From positions 4,860,001 through 4,924,000 of the forward strand of contig NC_012796.1 in NCBI RefSeq assembly GCF_000010665.1: 64,000 nt of DNA. Direction: 5' to 3'. Positions 36,321 to 47,831 of the stretch are shown here, piece after piece. Source of the DNA: Solidesulfovibrio magneticus RS-1. Lineage in GTDB: Bacteria; Desulfobacterota; Desulfovibrionia; Desulfovibrionales; Desulfovibrionaceae. Position 1 is the stretch's first letter, and each line of letters begins with the position of its first letter. The notes under the pieces are model-generated. The model did no database searches. It was not told where the DNA came from and saw only the letters and a program-made list of their open reading frames with translations. A program made the translations under genes and the position numbers.

Positions 36321-37007
36321 CTAGCCGATCTCCGCCAAAATCTCCCTGGCCGCCGCCGCCGGGTCGGGGGCTTTGGTGATGGGGCGGCCGACGATGATGT
36401 GGGTCGCGCCGGCGACGATGGCGGCTTTGGGCGTGGCCGTGCGGGTCTGGTCGTCGGCGACGCTGTCCAGGGGCCGGATGCCCGGCGTGGCGATGATGGG
36501 CTTGCCGCCAAGCGCCTTGCGCAAAAACGCCGTCTCCAGGGGGGAGCAGACGATGCCGTCGGCTCCGGCCTCCAGCGACGTCTCGGCCCGCAGCCGCACC
36601 AGATCGGCAAGCGTGCCGGCGAATCCCGACTGCTCCAGCTCTTCCTGTCCCAGGCTCGTCAGCACCGTGACGGCCAGGATCTTCGTCTTTCCCTTGGCCT
36701 TGGCGGCGGCGGCCACCACCTGCGGATAGCCGTGCACCGTGGCCAGGGCGATGTCGTGGTTGGCCAGCTGGGCCGTGGTCAGGGCCACCGTCTGGGGGAT
36801 GTCGTGGAATTTGAGGTCGAGCATGACCTCGTGGCCGCGTTTGGAAAGCGCGTCGCACACGGCAAAGCCGGCGTCGAGAAAGAGCTGCAGCCCGACCTTG
36901 AAGAAATTGACCTGGGGCGACAGGCGGTCGGCCAGTTCCAGGGCCTGGGTCGCGGTGGGGACGTCCAGGGCGACGATGAGACGGCGGTCGGCGGATGGTG
37001 CGGTCAT
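36321..37007 (-). CDS. pyrF: Orotidine 5'-phosphate decarboxylase
   Basis: A protein of 228 residues that makes UMP from OMP, the last step of pyrimidine synthesis. Family marks are LIVALDVPT at the start, VNFFKVGLQLFLDAG, the catalytic MLDLKFHDIPQTV (Asp-Lys-Asp), and the phosphate-binding ATPGIRP and THIIVGRPIT. The ATG at 37007 lies 18 bases past the amidase stop, so it is the last gene of the glmS-amidase-pyrF run. A GTG three codons upstream is an alternative start. Confidence 0.95.
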   Translation of the reverse strand: MTAPSADRRLIVALDVPTATQALELADRLSPQVNFFKVGLQLFLDAGFAVCDALSKRGHEVMLDLKFHDIPQTVALTTAQLANHDIALATVHGYPQVVAAAAKAKGKTKILAVTVLTSLGQEELEQSGFAGTLADLVRLRAETSLEAGADGIVCSPLETAFLRKALGGKPIIATPGIRPLDSVADDQTRTATPKAAIVAGATHIIVGRPITKAPDPAAAAREILAEIG

Positions 37008-37024
37008 GGGGCTCACGCGGTGGA

Positions 37025-38953
37025 TTAGAGGTTGGCGTAGCGTTCCAGGCGCTTTTTATAGGCCAGGATGCCCTCGGTCATGCCCTGGGCCAGGGCGCGC
37101 AGATAGGCGTCGGAGGACAGGCGCTGGGCGTCGGCCGGATTGGTGACGTAACCCAGCTCCACCAGCACGGCCGGCATGTTGGCCCCGATGAGCACGAAAA
37201 ACGGCGCTTCGTGGGGTCCCCGGTCGCGGGTGGGATAGTCGCCGCGCACGGCGGCGATGGAGCGTTTTTGCACGAATTTCGCCAGGTCGCGGGACTCGGC
37301 GGTCTTGGCCGAAAGCATGAGGTCGGTGAGGATGGCTTGCAGGTCGCTGATTTTCTTCTGGGAAGCGGCGTTTTCCCGGGCGGCCACACGGACGGCTTCC
37401 TGGGTGGTGGCGAGGTTTAAGGAATAGGTTTCCATGCCGGCCGAGGTCTTGTCGGTGTGGGAGTTGCAGTGCACCGAGACGAAAAGGTCGGCGCCCTTGG
37501 AATTGGCCAGCTCGGTGCGCGTTTCCAGGGGGATGAAGACATCGGTGGTGCGCGTATAAATGACGCTCAAGCCCTTTTTCTGGAGCGCCTCGCCCAGGAA
37601 CTTGGCGAATCGCAGGTTCACGTCCTTTTCGGTCAACCCGGACAGACCCTGGGCTCCGGGGTCCTTGCCGCCGTGGCCGGGGTCGATCATGACCGTGCGC
37701 AGGGTCAGGCCGAACTGTTCGATGAGGCTGCCGGCGTTCTTGCGGGCCTGCTCGGGAGGCCGCAGGTTGGCGGCCGGGGCCGAGGGCAAGGGCGGCGGCG
37801 TGGCCGGAGCCTTGACCTCCCGGGCGGCGGTCTGGGCCGGCGTTTCCTTGGCCGCAGGCGGCGCGGCCTTGGCCGGAGCCTCGGCCTTGGCCGGCTCGGG
37901 CGCGGCGCGGCCCTTGTCGCCGGCCACGTCCAGGACCACCCGGAAGGGGCCGGTTTCGGAGCGGATCTCGTAGCCGGAGAGGCTCTCCAGCTCCAGCACC
38001 ACGCGCACGGTTTCCGGCGTGAAATAGCCGGCCCGCACCCGGGACACCGGACCTTTGCCGTAACGCTTCTCCGAAGCCAGCCTGGGGCCGGTTCGGGCGT
38101 TGTCGAGGTCGATGTAGAGGCGCTTGACGGCCGCGCCGTCCGGACGTTTCTGATCGAGAATCTGGTAGCGGTAGCCGGTCTCCCGGGAGAGCGTCAGGGT
38201 GATCCGGCTGCCGCCCGGCGTTTCTTCCACCTCGGCCTTGTTGAGAAAGGCGGGCTTGGCCGGCGTGGCCAGCTCGGCGGCCGGCTTGGCTGGGGTCGGC
38301 ACCGCAGCGGGTTTGGCGGCCGGGGCCTCGGCCGCCTTGGCCGGTTCGGCGGACTTGGCCGGCTCGGCCTGTTTGGCGGCCGGCGCATCGCCGAAGGCGG
38401 CCAGGAATTTTCGGGCCTGGGCGGCCATGTCGCCCTTGGGATATTTGCGGACCAGGGTCTCCAGGTCGGCCTTGGCCTCCAGGGGACGCTTGAGGTTCTC
38501 GGCCAGGATCACGGCCCGGCGCAGCAGCGCGTCATCGGCCCAGGCATGGGTGGGGAAGGACTGGGCGAGCCGGCCGTAGAGGCTGGCGGCGGCTTCGTAA
38601 TCGGCGTCCAGGACCGACCGCTTGGCCAGCTCGGCATTGGTCCAGGCCTGATAATACAATGCCTTGGCCCCTTGACCCGTGTTGCCGCCGGCCTTGGCCA
38701 GGGCGGCGAAATCCGCGTCGAGTTCCTTCCACAGGTCGCGCCGGCCGGCCGAGGCCGGGTCCTTGCGCAGAGCATCGAAACGCCCCACGGCCTTGTCGTA
38801 GGCACTCTCCGGGACCTGGCCGGCGGCCTTGGCCCGGGTCTTGGCCGCCAGGGCCTCCCCGGCCTGTCCCGGAGCCAGGGACAGCCCCAGGACAAGCGCC
38901 AGGACGACGCCCAGGACCGTCCAGGCCCGGATCGAAACGCTCGTGCCCGCCAC
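37025..38953 (-). CDS. N-acetylmuramoyl-L-alanine amidase with AMIN domain
   Basis: A 642-residue exported cell-wall hydrolase. An N-terminal hydrophobic signal (AWTVLGVVLALVLGLSLAPG) precedes a TPR-like helical region, an Ala/Pro/Lys-rich linker, an AMIN domain (ITLTLSRETGYRYQILDQ to FRVVLDV), a second linker and a C-terminal Amidase_3 domain. The latter has MIDPGHGGKDPGAQG, the second His in DLFVSVHCNSH and the catalytic Glu in VLVELGYVTNPAD. It cuts the amide between MurNAc and the stem peptide, probably at septation. I chose a GTG eight bases after the glmS stop; the N-terminal frame upstream belongs to an antisense reading of glmS. Confidence 0.9.
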   Translation of the reverse strand: MAGTSVSIRAWTVLGVVLALVLGLSLAPGQAGEALAAKTRAKAAGQVPESAYDKAVGRFDALRKDPASAGRRDLWKELDADFAALAKAGGNTGQGAKALYYQAWTNAELAKRSVLDADYEAAASLYGRLAQSFPTHAWADDALLRRAVILAENLKRPLEAKADLETLVRKYPKGDMAAQARKFLAAFGDAPAAKQAEPAKSAEPAKAAEAPAAKPAAVPTPAKPAAELATPAKPAFLNKAEVEETPGGSRITLTLSRETGYRYQILDQKRPDGAAVKRLYIDLDNARTGPRLASEKRYGKGPVSRVRAGYFTPETVRVVLELESLSGYEIRSETGPFRVVLDVAGDKGRAAPEPAKAEAPAKAAPPAAKETPAQTAAREVKAPATPPPLPSAPAANLRPPEQARKNAGSLIEQFGLTLRTVMIDPGHGGKDPGAQGLSGLTEKDVNLRFAKFLGEALQKKGLSVIYTRTTDVFIPLETRTELANSKGADLFVSVHCNSHTDKTSAGMETYSLNLATTQEAVRVAARENAASQKKISDLQAILTDLMLSAKTAESRDLAKFVQKRSIAAVRGDYPTRDRGPHEAPFFVLIGANMPAVLVELGYVTNPADAQRLSSDAYLRALAQGMTEGILAYKKRLERYANL

Positions 38954-38961
38954 GCCGCCGC

Positions 38962-40785
<1,824 letters not shown>

Positions 40786-41168
40786 AATAGGCTCTCCTGG
40801 CGCGCCGGGCGCAAGCTGGAACGGCGGCCGGGACCGGCCGCCCTGGCCGACCGCGAAACCTCGCCGTGCTGTGGCGTATCTAGCCCGGCTTGGCCCGTGT
40901 TGCAACCGCGCGCGGACAAGCCGGCCGGAAAATGCGAGCGGGGCAAAGTGACCCGCCACGCCTGGCCGGGAAATTTTGACCCGCACCCCCTCTCCCAAAG
41001 GACAAAATGTCGTCAAGGCGACAACCTCCCGACATCACTTGCCAAATCGTAACGATTCCAGCCCTGGCGCGTCTTCGCCCCCCTGCCGACTGTGTGCAGG
41101 AGTCCCACAGGCCCGGCGATGCGCTTGCCATAAATTCTTAACTAACCAAAATTCCAGTTATTTTTTAA
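40786..41168. other. Intergenic region upstream of glmS, no gene seen
   Basis: About 380 bases between glmS and the sigma-54-like site hold no frame with support. The left part is GC-rich and probably contains the glmS promoter and leader. The right end (41125-41168) turns AT-rich. No ribozyme or riboswitch structure was recognised by eye. Confidence 0.4.
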
Positions 41169-41184
41169 GGGGCCGATACTTGCT
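41169..41184 (+). promoter_or_regulatory. Candidate sigma-54 (-24/-12) promoter
   Basis: GGGGCCGATACTTGCT has GG, ten bases, GC, plus the preferred TTGC at -12 and a following T. An AT-rich tract just upstream (41125-41168) would suit an enhancer or IHF-type bend. It is 204 bases before the AmiS/UreI-like ATG. Confidence 0.45.
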
Positions 41185-41387
41185 ATGCCCCGGCAACCCA
41201 TAGCCACCGGGAAGACGCGCGGTTTCCCCATGCCGTCGCATGACCATGCGGTCTTTGCCGCTGTCCGGCCGTGGGCTCCGGCGTGCCCGCCTCCCCTGGA
41301 CCAGGAGGCGCGGCCTTGGCGTAAACGGTTTATTCGGCGGGAGGTTTCAAGCGGGGTTTTACACACAACGTAACGGAGGGGGTTTCG

Positions 41388-41882
41388 ATGACGCTGGCTA
41401 TCTTGATCGCCATTTCCTTGATGTGGCTGCCCGTGGCTTTGTTGTTTCTCGGCTACGGCGAAGCCAAGGGCACGGGGGCCATCTGCGCCTTTGTCGGCAT
41501 TTGCGTGGTGCTCGGAGCATTTATCAACGCCATCCAAAACGACGCTTTCACGGCCGGGCTACTTTTTGCCCATGGCCTGCTCTACTGCGTGGTGGCCTAT
41601 GCGCTGCTGGCCGGCCTGGACAACCTGCGCTCCGTGGGCAACGTGAGCCTCACCGTCGCCATTATCTCCTTTATCTACATGCTGCTGTACTACCACGTGA
41701 AAGGCAGCGGCTATTTCACCCTGGCCTGCGCCGGCTACACCGTGCTCACCCTGGAAGTGTGGCTCAACGCCTACAACAAGCTCTCGGCCAAGCTCTTGGC
41801 CTGGTCGCTTATCATCTGGGTCCCGGTGGGGCTGTACATCCCCGCCTTCCTGTTGCTTTCGGGCAAGCCGCTGCCCTTCTAG
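41388..41882 (+). CDS. AmiS/UreI-like small membrane channel protein
   Basis: A 164-residue, very hydrophobic protein with five or six membrane helices and almost no soluble loops. The order of helices, GLLFAHGLLYCVVAYALLAGL in the middle and the ending LLAWSLIIWVPVGLYIPAFLLLSGK, resembles the AmiS/UreI proton-gated urea/short-amide channels. The typical internal Trp/His motifs are weaker, so the call is tentative. GGAGGGGG precedes the ATG. The porin gene follows 109 bases later on the same strand, after a hairpin, and a sigma-54-like site lies upstream. Confidence 0.55.
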   Translation: MTLAILIAISLMWLPVALLFLGYGEAKGTGAICAFVGICVVLGAFINAIQNDAFTAGLLFAHGLLYCVVAYALLAGLDNLRSVGNVSLTVAIISFIYMLLYYHVKGSGYFTLACAGYTVLTLEVWLNAYNKLSAKLLAWSLIIWVPVGLYIPAFLLLSGKPLPF

Positions 41883-41894
41883 CCCGCGGCCAAA

Positions 41895-41924
41895 GGCCCG
41901 GATCGCTTCGCCGCGATCCGGGCC
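41895..41924 (+). promoter_or_regulatory. Strong hairpin between the channel and porin genes
   Basis: Perfect 12-bp stem GGCCCGGATCGC / GCGATCCGGGCC with a 6-base loop and no T-run. It may be a processing or stability element or a leaky terminator ahead of the porin gene. Confidence 0.7.
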
Positions 41925-41990
41925 TGTCCGATATCGCGTCCGTCGGTTTCGGTATTGTTGTTTTTGTCACGACCTTTGGAGGAGGGAATC

Positions 41991-43487
41991 ATGAAACGCT
42001 TACTGCTGACGATCCTGGCCGCCGTTCTGGTCACGACCGCCGCCGTCCGCGCCGAGGCAGCCACCGAAGTGCGGATGACCGGAGACGCCCTGGTCTACGG
42101 CAACTTTTTCGCCAACCGCAACTTCACCGGCTGGAACAGCGCCAAATGGATCAATGAGGCCGGAACCATCCAGCGTGCCGGCACCAGGACCGAGGACCGC
42201 TTCGAGATCTGGGAGCGCTTTCGCCTGCGCTCGGATTTCATTGCCAATGAAGCCGTCAAGTTCCGCCTGGGCATCAAGGTCGAGGACGTCTGGGGCCATG
42301 GCACCCTGACCGCAGCCAATCCCCAGGTGGCCCTCGAAGTCTACCAGGCCTATCTGTCGTTCAAATGGCCCGGTTGCGACGTTTCCATCAGCGCCGGCTT
42401 GCAGCCCGCGTCCATACCCCAGAGTTCCTTTTTCGCCGGCAGCATCATTTTCGACGAAGACGTGGCCTCGCTCATCATCAGCGCGCCGCTGATTGAAGAC
42501 CACCTGAGCATGATCCTGGCCTATGTGCGCACCATTGCCAGCGACCGCACCTACGCCCCCACCACCACCTCGATCTATTCCAACGAAGAAGGCTACATGC
42601 TGGCCCTGCCCATCACCGTCGAAGGCTTCAAGGCCACCCCGTGGGCCCTGTTCGGCGTCGGCGGCAAGGGCGGGCACTACCTCACCGAGGCCGGCTGGGC
42701 CGAAGGACTCATCTCCGCCGGGCTGTTCGCCGTTTCCCCGGTGGGCTGGAAAAACAACTTCATCACCGCCCTGTGGGCCGGCACCACCCTGGAAGTCACG
42801 GCCCTTGATCCGCTCAAGTTCTACGCCGACGTCATCTGGGGCCAGCACGGCATGAACGAATACCAGAAGAACGTCCGCAACGGCTGGTTCATCGACGCCG
42901 CCGTCGAATACACTGGCCTGACCATGCTCACCCCCCAGGCCTTCGGCTTCTGGTCCACGGGCGAGGACAGCTCCACCAGAAACGGTTCCGAGCGCATGCC
43001 CAACTTCTTCCCCGGCTCCGGCCGCGGCGGCGAACATAACGGCGGCACCCAGTCCTGGAACGCCGGCAACAGCTTCCTCTTCGATGGCGGCCAGGAGCTG
43101 GTCAAGGGCTCCAACATGGGCATCTCCCCTGTCGGCGCCTGGGGCTTTGGCGCGTCGCTCAATAACGTGAGCTTCATTGAAAAGCTCACCCAACGCCTGA
43201 CGTTCGCCTACGTCCACGGCAACAACTCTTCCAAGGCCATCCGCTACGCCAACGAAGTGCTGGGCTCCAACCCCATTTTCGTCATGGGCCGCGACCTGAC
43301 CGCCAGCGAATGGGTCATGGGACTCAACTTCGACACCAAGTACATGCTGTATGAAAATCTGGCGCTCATCATGGAAACCGGCTGGGCCCACCCCAGCGCC
43401 TTCCAGCAGAGCGTCTGGGGCCGCCGCCTGGCCAACAAGGCCGAAGACGCCTGGAAAGTCTCCTTCGGCTTCAAGTACACCTTCTAG
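41991..43487 (+). CDS. Outer-membrane trimeric porin
   Basis: A 498-residue outer-membrane protein. The signal peptide is [23 protein letters not shown]. The mature protein is beta-rich, with alternating strands such as [22 protein letters not shown] and [20 protein letters not shown], and ends in the aromatic VSFGFKYTF needed for BAM recognition. It matches the homotrimeric porin family abundant in Desulfovibrio. GGAGGAGGG just before the ATG suggests high translation, and a strong terminator follows. With the AmiS/UreI-like gene it may form a small-solute uptake unit. Confidence 0.9.
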   Translation: MKRLLLTILAAVLVTTAAVRAEAATEVRMTGDALVYGNFFANRNFTGWNSAKWINEAGTIQRAGTRTEDRFEIWERFRLRSDFIANEAVKFRLGIKVEDVWGHGTLTAANPQVALEVYQAYLSFKWPGCDVSISAGLQPASIPQSSFFAGSIIFDEDVASLIISAPLIEDHLSMILAYVRTIASDRTYAPTTTSIYSNEEGYMLALPITVEGFKATPWALFGVGGKGGHYLTEAGWAEGLISAGLFAVSPVGWKNNFITALWAGTTLEVTALDPLKFYADVIWGQHGMNEYQKNVRNGWFIDAAVEYTGLTMLTPQAFGFWSTGEDSSTRNGSERMPNFFPGSGRGGEHNGGTQSWNAGNSFLFDGGQELVKGSNMGISPVGAWGFGASLNNVSFIEKLTQRLTFAYVHGNNSSKAIRYANEVLGSNPIFVMGRDLTASEWVMGLNFDTKYMLYENLALIMETGWAHPSAFQQSVWGRRLANKAEDAWKVSFGFKYTF

Positions 43488-43510
43488 GACCGCCCGCGCC
43501 GACGACGCGA

Positions 43511-43544
43511 CCGCCGGAGCCCGGCAAGGCTCCGGCGGTTTTTT
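43511..43544 (+). terminator. Terminator of the porin gene
   Basis: A 10-bp stem CCGCCGGAGC / GCTCCGGCGG, 8-base loop, then six T residues. It begins 23 bases past the porin stop. Confidence 0.92.
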
Positions 43545-43686
43545 GTCGCCTCGGACCGGCCGCGTCCGCCCCACCCGGCCGCAGCCGCCGCGCCGCCGCC
43601 GCATGGACAGCGGCCCCGTGATGGGCTACGCGTGGCCTGCCCAAAAACACAAGGAACCACGCCAGAACGCTCAAAGCGACTTTACC

Positions 43687-45306
43687 ATGCAAAACCAGCT
43701 CTTTCTCAAGGAACTTACCCGCGAGGCGGCTCGCCGCCGCACCTTCGCCATCATCAGCCACCCCGACGCCGGCAAGACCACCCTCACGGAAAAGCTCCTG
43801 CTCTTCGGCGGGGCCATCGCCATGGCCGGGGCCATCAAGGCCAAAAAGGCCGGTCGCCACGCCACCTCGGACTGGATGGCCATCGAACGCGAGCGCGGTA
43901 TTTCCGTGACCTCCTCGGTCATGAATTTCGAGTTCAACGGCCATGCCGTCAATCTCCTGGACACCCCGGGCCACCAGGACTTTTCCGAGGACACCTACCG
44001 GGTGCTCACCGCCGCCGACTCGGCGCTCATGGTCATCGACAGCGCCAAGGGCGTCGAGACCCAGACCAAAAAGCTCATGGACGTCTGCCGTCTGCGCGAC
44101 ACGCCGATCATCACCTTCATCAACAAGCTCGACCGCGAGGGACGCTCGCCCCTGGAACTCCTCGACGACATCGAGCAGAGCCTGGGCATCGAGGCCGCGC
44201 CCCTGTCCTGGCCCATCGGCATGGGCAAGGGATTTCAGGGAGTTTACGATCTGCGCCAGGCCCGGCTGCGCTTTTTCGAGGCCGCCGACAAGGGCGCCCG
44301 CCCCCGGGAGGGCGTGATCGTTCAGGGTCTGGACGATCCGGCCCTGGACGAACTGCTTGGCGACGCGGGAGCCGCCGGTCTTCGCCACGACGTGGAGCTG
44401 CTCGACGGCGCGGGCTATCCCTTTTCCATGGAGCGCTACCTGACCGGCAAGCAGACGCCGGTCTTTTTCGGCAGCGCCATCAATAATTTCGGCGTTCGGG
44501 AACTGCTGGAAGCCGTAGTGGACCTCGCCCCGGGGCCGCGTCCCCGGGCGGCCGCCCCTCGGGAAATATCCCCCCTGGAAGAAGAGTTCACCGGCCTGGT
44601 CTTCAAGGTCCAGGCCAACATGGACGCCGCCCACCGCGACCGGGTGGCCTTTGTCCGCATCTGCTCCGGCCGCTTCAACCGGGGCATGAAGCTGCGCCAT
44701 CATCGCCTGGGCAAGGACATCAAGGCCTCCAACGCCATCCTTTTTATGGCCCAGGAACGCAGCGGCGTGGAAGAAGCCTGGCCCGGGGACATCATCGGCA
44801 TCCCCAACCACGGCACGTTAAACGTCGGCGACTCCCTGTCCACGGGCGAACCGCTCAAATTCCTGGGCATCCCGCATTTCGCGCCCGAGCATTTCCGCCG
44901 GGTGCTGCTCAAAAACCCGTTCAAGGCCAAGCAGCTGGACAAGGGCCTGACCCAGCTGTCCGAGGAAGGGGCCATCCAGTTCTTCCGGCCCATAAACGGC
45001 GGCGGCATGTTGCTGGGGGCCGTGGGGGCCTTGCAGTTCGAGGTCATCGCCCAGCGTCTGGCCTCGGAATACGACGTGGACGTCGATCTGGTCGGCACGA
45101 AGTTCAACGCCGCCCGCTGGCTGTTCGCCGAGAGCAAGGAAGCCCTGGACAAGCTTGTCCATGAGGAATCCGACGCCCTGGCCACCGACGCCGGCGGCCA
45201 TCGGGTCATGCTGTTTACCAGCGACTGGATGATGGAACGCACCGTGGAACGCTGGAAATCCATCCGGTTCGAGGCCACCCGGGAGTGCGCCGACGCCACG
45301 GCCTAG
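43687..45306 (+). CDS. prfC: Peptide chain release factor 3
   Basis: A 539-residue translational GTPase that recycles RF1/RF2 from the ribosome. G1 is [21 protein letters not shown]2 lies in [17 protein letters not shown]3 is [16 protein letters not shown] and G4 [20 protein letters not shown]. The C-terminal RF3-specific domains follow ([19 protein letters not shown], then [10 protein letters not shown]). The start [20 protein letters not shown] at 43687 is the family N-terminus; the longer open frame reads through intergenic sequence. Confidence 0.96.
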   Translation: MQNQLFLKELTREAARRRTFAIISHPDAGKTTLTEKLLLFGGAIAMAGAIKAKKAGRHATSDWMAIERERGISVTSSVMNFEFNGHAVNLLDTPGHQDFSEDTYRVLTAADSALMVIDSAKGVETQTKKLMDVCRLRDTPIITFINKLDREGRSPLELLDDIEQSLGIEAAPLSWPIGMGKGFQGVYDLRQARLRFFEAADKGARPREGVIVQGLDDPALDELLGDAGAAGLRHDVELLDGAGYPFSMERYLTGKQTPVFFGSAINNFGVRELLEAVVDLAPGPRPRAAAPREISPLEEEFTGLVFKVQANMDAAHRDRVAFVRICSGRFNRGMKLRHHRLGKDIKASNAILFMAQERSGVEEAWPGDIIGIPNHGTLNVGDSLSTGEPLKFLGIPHFAPEHFRRVLLKNPFKAKQLDKGLTQLSEEGAIQFFRPINGGGMLLGAVGALQFEVIAQRLASEYDVDVDLVGTKFNAARWLFAESKEALDKLVHEESDALATDAGGHRVMLFTSDWMMERTVERWKSIRFEATRECADATA

Positions 45307-45423
45307 CAGCCCGTCCCTGCAATAAGACGATCATTTTTGTTGGCCGACACGCGGCCGGGCCAGTCCTTGGCCGGCCGTGTGTCGCGTTGCCAAGGCCGGC
45401 TCCCTGGGCTACCTTGCCCGGCC

Positions 45424-46650
45424 ATGACATACGACACTCCCCGCGCCCGGCACGACCTCGAATTCATTCCCTTTGACCACGAAGGCCAACCCACCATCCT
45501 GGTGCGCGACCGCCTGGAAATCGTACCCTGGGGCACCGGCATCCCTCAGGGGCTGCTGCCGGTCATGGCCCTTATGGACGGCCGGCGCAGCCTGGCCGAG
45601 GTGGCCGCCGCCGTCACCGAGGCCCAGGGCGGCCGGGAAGTGACCGCGGACGACGTGGCCGGGCTCGTCAAACAGCTCGACGCGGCCGGACTCATGGATT
45701 CGCCCCGCTACCGGGAGCGCAAGGCGGCCATCGCCGCCGCTTTCGAGGCCGCGCCCCGGCGCGAGACGGTGTTCGCCGGCCAGGCTTACCCCGACGCCGG
45801 GGATGAGTTGGCCGCCTATCTCGACGCCGTGCTGGCCGAGGCCCCAGAGGCTTGCACCGCCCCCGGCCCCATAAAGGCCGTCATCGCGCCGCACATCGAT
45901 CCCGAGGCCGGCCGGGCCGCCTACGCCGCCGCCTACGCCGCCCTGGGCGCGGCCATCAAGGCCGCCGCGCCCAAGCGCGTCATCGTCCTTGGCGTCGGCC
46001 ACCAGATCATCGACGGACTTTTCTGTCTCACGGACAAGGCCTTTGCCACGCCGCTCGGCGACGTGGGCGCCGACGCCGAGGCCGTGGCCAGGCTGCGCGC
46101 CGCCGGCGGCCGGTCCGTTGACGCCTCGACGCTACCCCACAAGGCCGAGCATTCCGTGGAATTTCAGGCCGTGTTCCTGCGCCACCTTCTGGGCGACGCG
46201 CCCTTTGCCATGGTCCCCGTCCTGTGCGGCTCGCCGGCCGGGGTGATGGACGCGCCCACGCGGCAGGCCTTCCGCGACTGCGCCGGCCCGTTCCTCGACG
46301 CCCTGGCCGAGCTGGCATCCCAGCCCGACACGCTCATCGTGGCCGGCGTGGATTTCTGCCACATCGGCGGCAAGTTCGGCCATGCCGAGCCGGCCGAGGC
46401 CCTGGAAGCGGCGGCCCTGGCCCACGACCGGGCGCTCTTGGCCGCCCTGGGGGCCGGCGACGCGGACGCCTTCTGGGCCGAGTCGGCCCGGGTAGGCGAC
46501 GCCTACAACGTCTGCGGCCTGTCCGCCCTGGCCACCCTGGCCGAGATCCTGCCGCCGTCGTCCATGACGCTGCTTTCCCACGACATCATGCGCGAAACCC
46601 CGACGCTTTCGGCCGTGAGCTTTGCCGCCGCCGCTTTTTGCCCCAAATGA
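45424..46650 (+). CDS. MEMO-family protein (AmmeMemoRadiSam system protein B)
   Basis: A 408-residue protein. The first 110 residues form an extra N-terminal domain (LEFIPFDHEGQPTILVRDRLEIVP, with LLPVMALMDGRRSLAEVAAAV). The rest is the MEMO/extradiol-dioxygenase-like fold: AVIAPHIDPEAGRAAYAAAYA, VIVLGVGHQI, the conserved AEHSVEFQAVFLRHLL and VAGVDFCHIGGKFGHAEP. In the AmmeMemoRadiSam set this protein works with a radical-SAM partner on an unknown substrate. The stop overlaps the start of the next gene (ATGA), so the two are coupled. Confidence 0.87.
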   Translation: MTYDTPRARHDLEFIPFDHEGQPTILVRDRLEIVPWGTGIPQGLLPVMALMDGRRSLAEVAAAVTEAQGGREVTADDVAGLVKQLDAAGLMDSPRYRERKAAIAAAFEAAPRRETVFAGQAYPDAGDELAAYLDAVLAEAPEACTAPGPIKAVIAPHIDPEAGRAAYAAAYAALGAAIKAAAPKRVIVLGVGHQIIDGLFCLTDKAFATPLGDVGADAEAVARLRAAGGRSVDASTLPHKAEHSVEFQAVFLRHLLGDAPFAMVPVLCGSPAGVMDAPTRQAFRDCAGPFLDALAELASQPDTLIVAGVDFCHIGGKFGHAEPAEALEAAALAHDRALLAALGAGDADAFWAESARVGDAYNVCGLSALATLAEILPPSSMTLLSHDIMRETPTLSAVSFAAAAFCPK

Positions 46651-47660
46651 GCGCGCCCATCGTCCTTGACCGGCTCATTGTCGAGGCCTCGTCCCGCAGC
46701 CGGGCCGAAATCGGCTTCACCATCCGGGCCGGCCACAAGAAGCGCTGGCTGGACCACGACCTGCCCCTGGCCCTTTTCGAAAAGGCCCTGCGCGACATCG
46801 ACGCCGTGGCCGAAGTCCGGTTCCAGGGCTGGGGCGATCCCCTGGCCAACCCGGACATCCTGGCCATGCTGGCCGCGGCCAAGCACGCCGGGGCGCGCAC
46901 GGTGCTCGCCACCGACGGCGTGCGTCTGGCCGATGAGCACGCCTCGGCCTTGACGCGCGACGACATCGACGTGGTCGTGCTGCCCCTGGCCGGGCTGATG
47001 GAGGACGCCAATTTCCGGCGGCGCGGCACAAGCCTGTACGCGGCCCTGGCCGCCATCGACCGGCTCACCGCCGTCAAGGCCGTGCACGATTCCAAGCTGC
47101 CGCAAATCGAGGTGCGCTACGCCCTGACCCGCACCGGGCTGGAGCAGGGCGAGCTTGAGGCCCTGCCGCGCTTTCTGGCCGGCCTTGGGGTCGGCGCGGT
47201 CCATGTGCGGCCGCTGTCCTACGCCACCGGCCCCGAGACGGAGTACGACGCCCTGGTGCCGGCCGATCAGGACGCCTTCGACGCCCTGGCCGCCCGGCTG
47301 CGGGCCGCCGCCGAAGAGGCGGCCGGGCTGGGTCTGCGCCTGGACAGCCGGCTGGTGCACGGCGGACTGACCCGCTTTCGCTGCCCGGACCGGCCAGCCA
47401 GCACGCTTTTCATCGCCGCCGACGGCGCGGTCAGCCCGTGCGCGCTGCGAAACGTGCCCGTAGCCGATCCAGCCAGCTACCGGTTCCACGGCGCGACCCT
47501 GCCCTTCCCCCGCGACGTGCGCGGCAATCTGCACGTCGATGCCCTGCCCGCCGTCTGGAACGCGCCGGAGTACCGGGAATTTCGCTACTGCCACGACACC
47601 GACACGCCGCCCGAGGGCTGCGCCGGCTGCTGGCGGTCGTTCTGGGTGGATGTGGCCTAG
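46647..47660 (+). CDS. Radical-SAM/SPASM-like protein lacking the cluster cysteines
   Basis: A 337-residue protein with a radical-SAM barrel layout: strand LDRLIVEASSRSRAEIGFTI, then VRFQGWGDPLANPDILAMLAAAK and ARTVLATDGVRLADEH, the usual GGEPL and TNG regions. Where the CxxxCxxC motif should be, the three positions are Ser18, Ile22 and Thr25, with the 3-2 spacing kept. A SPASM/twitch-like C-terminus keeps cysteines: FRCPDRPASTLFIAADGAVSPC (in two pieces) and EGCAGCW. It probably cannot make the SAM radical and may bind substrate or a metal cluster for the overlapping MEMO gene. ATGA overlap with that gene fixes the start. Confidence 0.72.
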   Translation: MSAPIVLDRLIVEASSRSRAEIGFTIRAGHKKRWLDHDLPLALFEKALRDIDAVAEVRFQGWGDPLANPDILAMLAAAKHAGARTVLATDGVRLADEHASALTRDDIDVVVLPLAGLMEDANFRRRGTSLYAALAAIDRLTAVKAVHDSKLPQIEVRYALTRTGLEQGELEALPRFLAGLGVGAVHVRPLSYATGPETEYDALVPADQDAFDALAARLRAAAEEAAGLGLRLDSRLVHGGLTRFRCPDRPASTLFIAADGAVSPCALRNVPVADPASYRFHGATLPFPRDVRGNLHVDALPAVWNAPEYREFRYCHDTDTPPEGCAGCWRSFWVDVA

Positions 47661-47831
47661 GGACGCGCCCCTCGGCGCGGGAATTGCCTCCAACGTCCGG
47701 AATTCCCGTCTTCTCCGCCCACGAAAGCGCCAAAAACCGGTTCAATCGCGCCTCGGAATGTGAGACAGTTTGTGGGCAGCGCCCACTGCCCCGAACCGAC
47801 ATGCAACCCTCGCTGCGCGCGGAGTCGCGAC

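Noticed and set aside
40786-41168. Possible glmS ribozyme upstream of glmS
   Set aside because: The leader did not show the conserved glmS ribozyme core, and that ribozyme is mainly found in Gram-positive bacteria.
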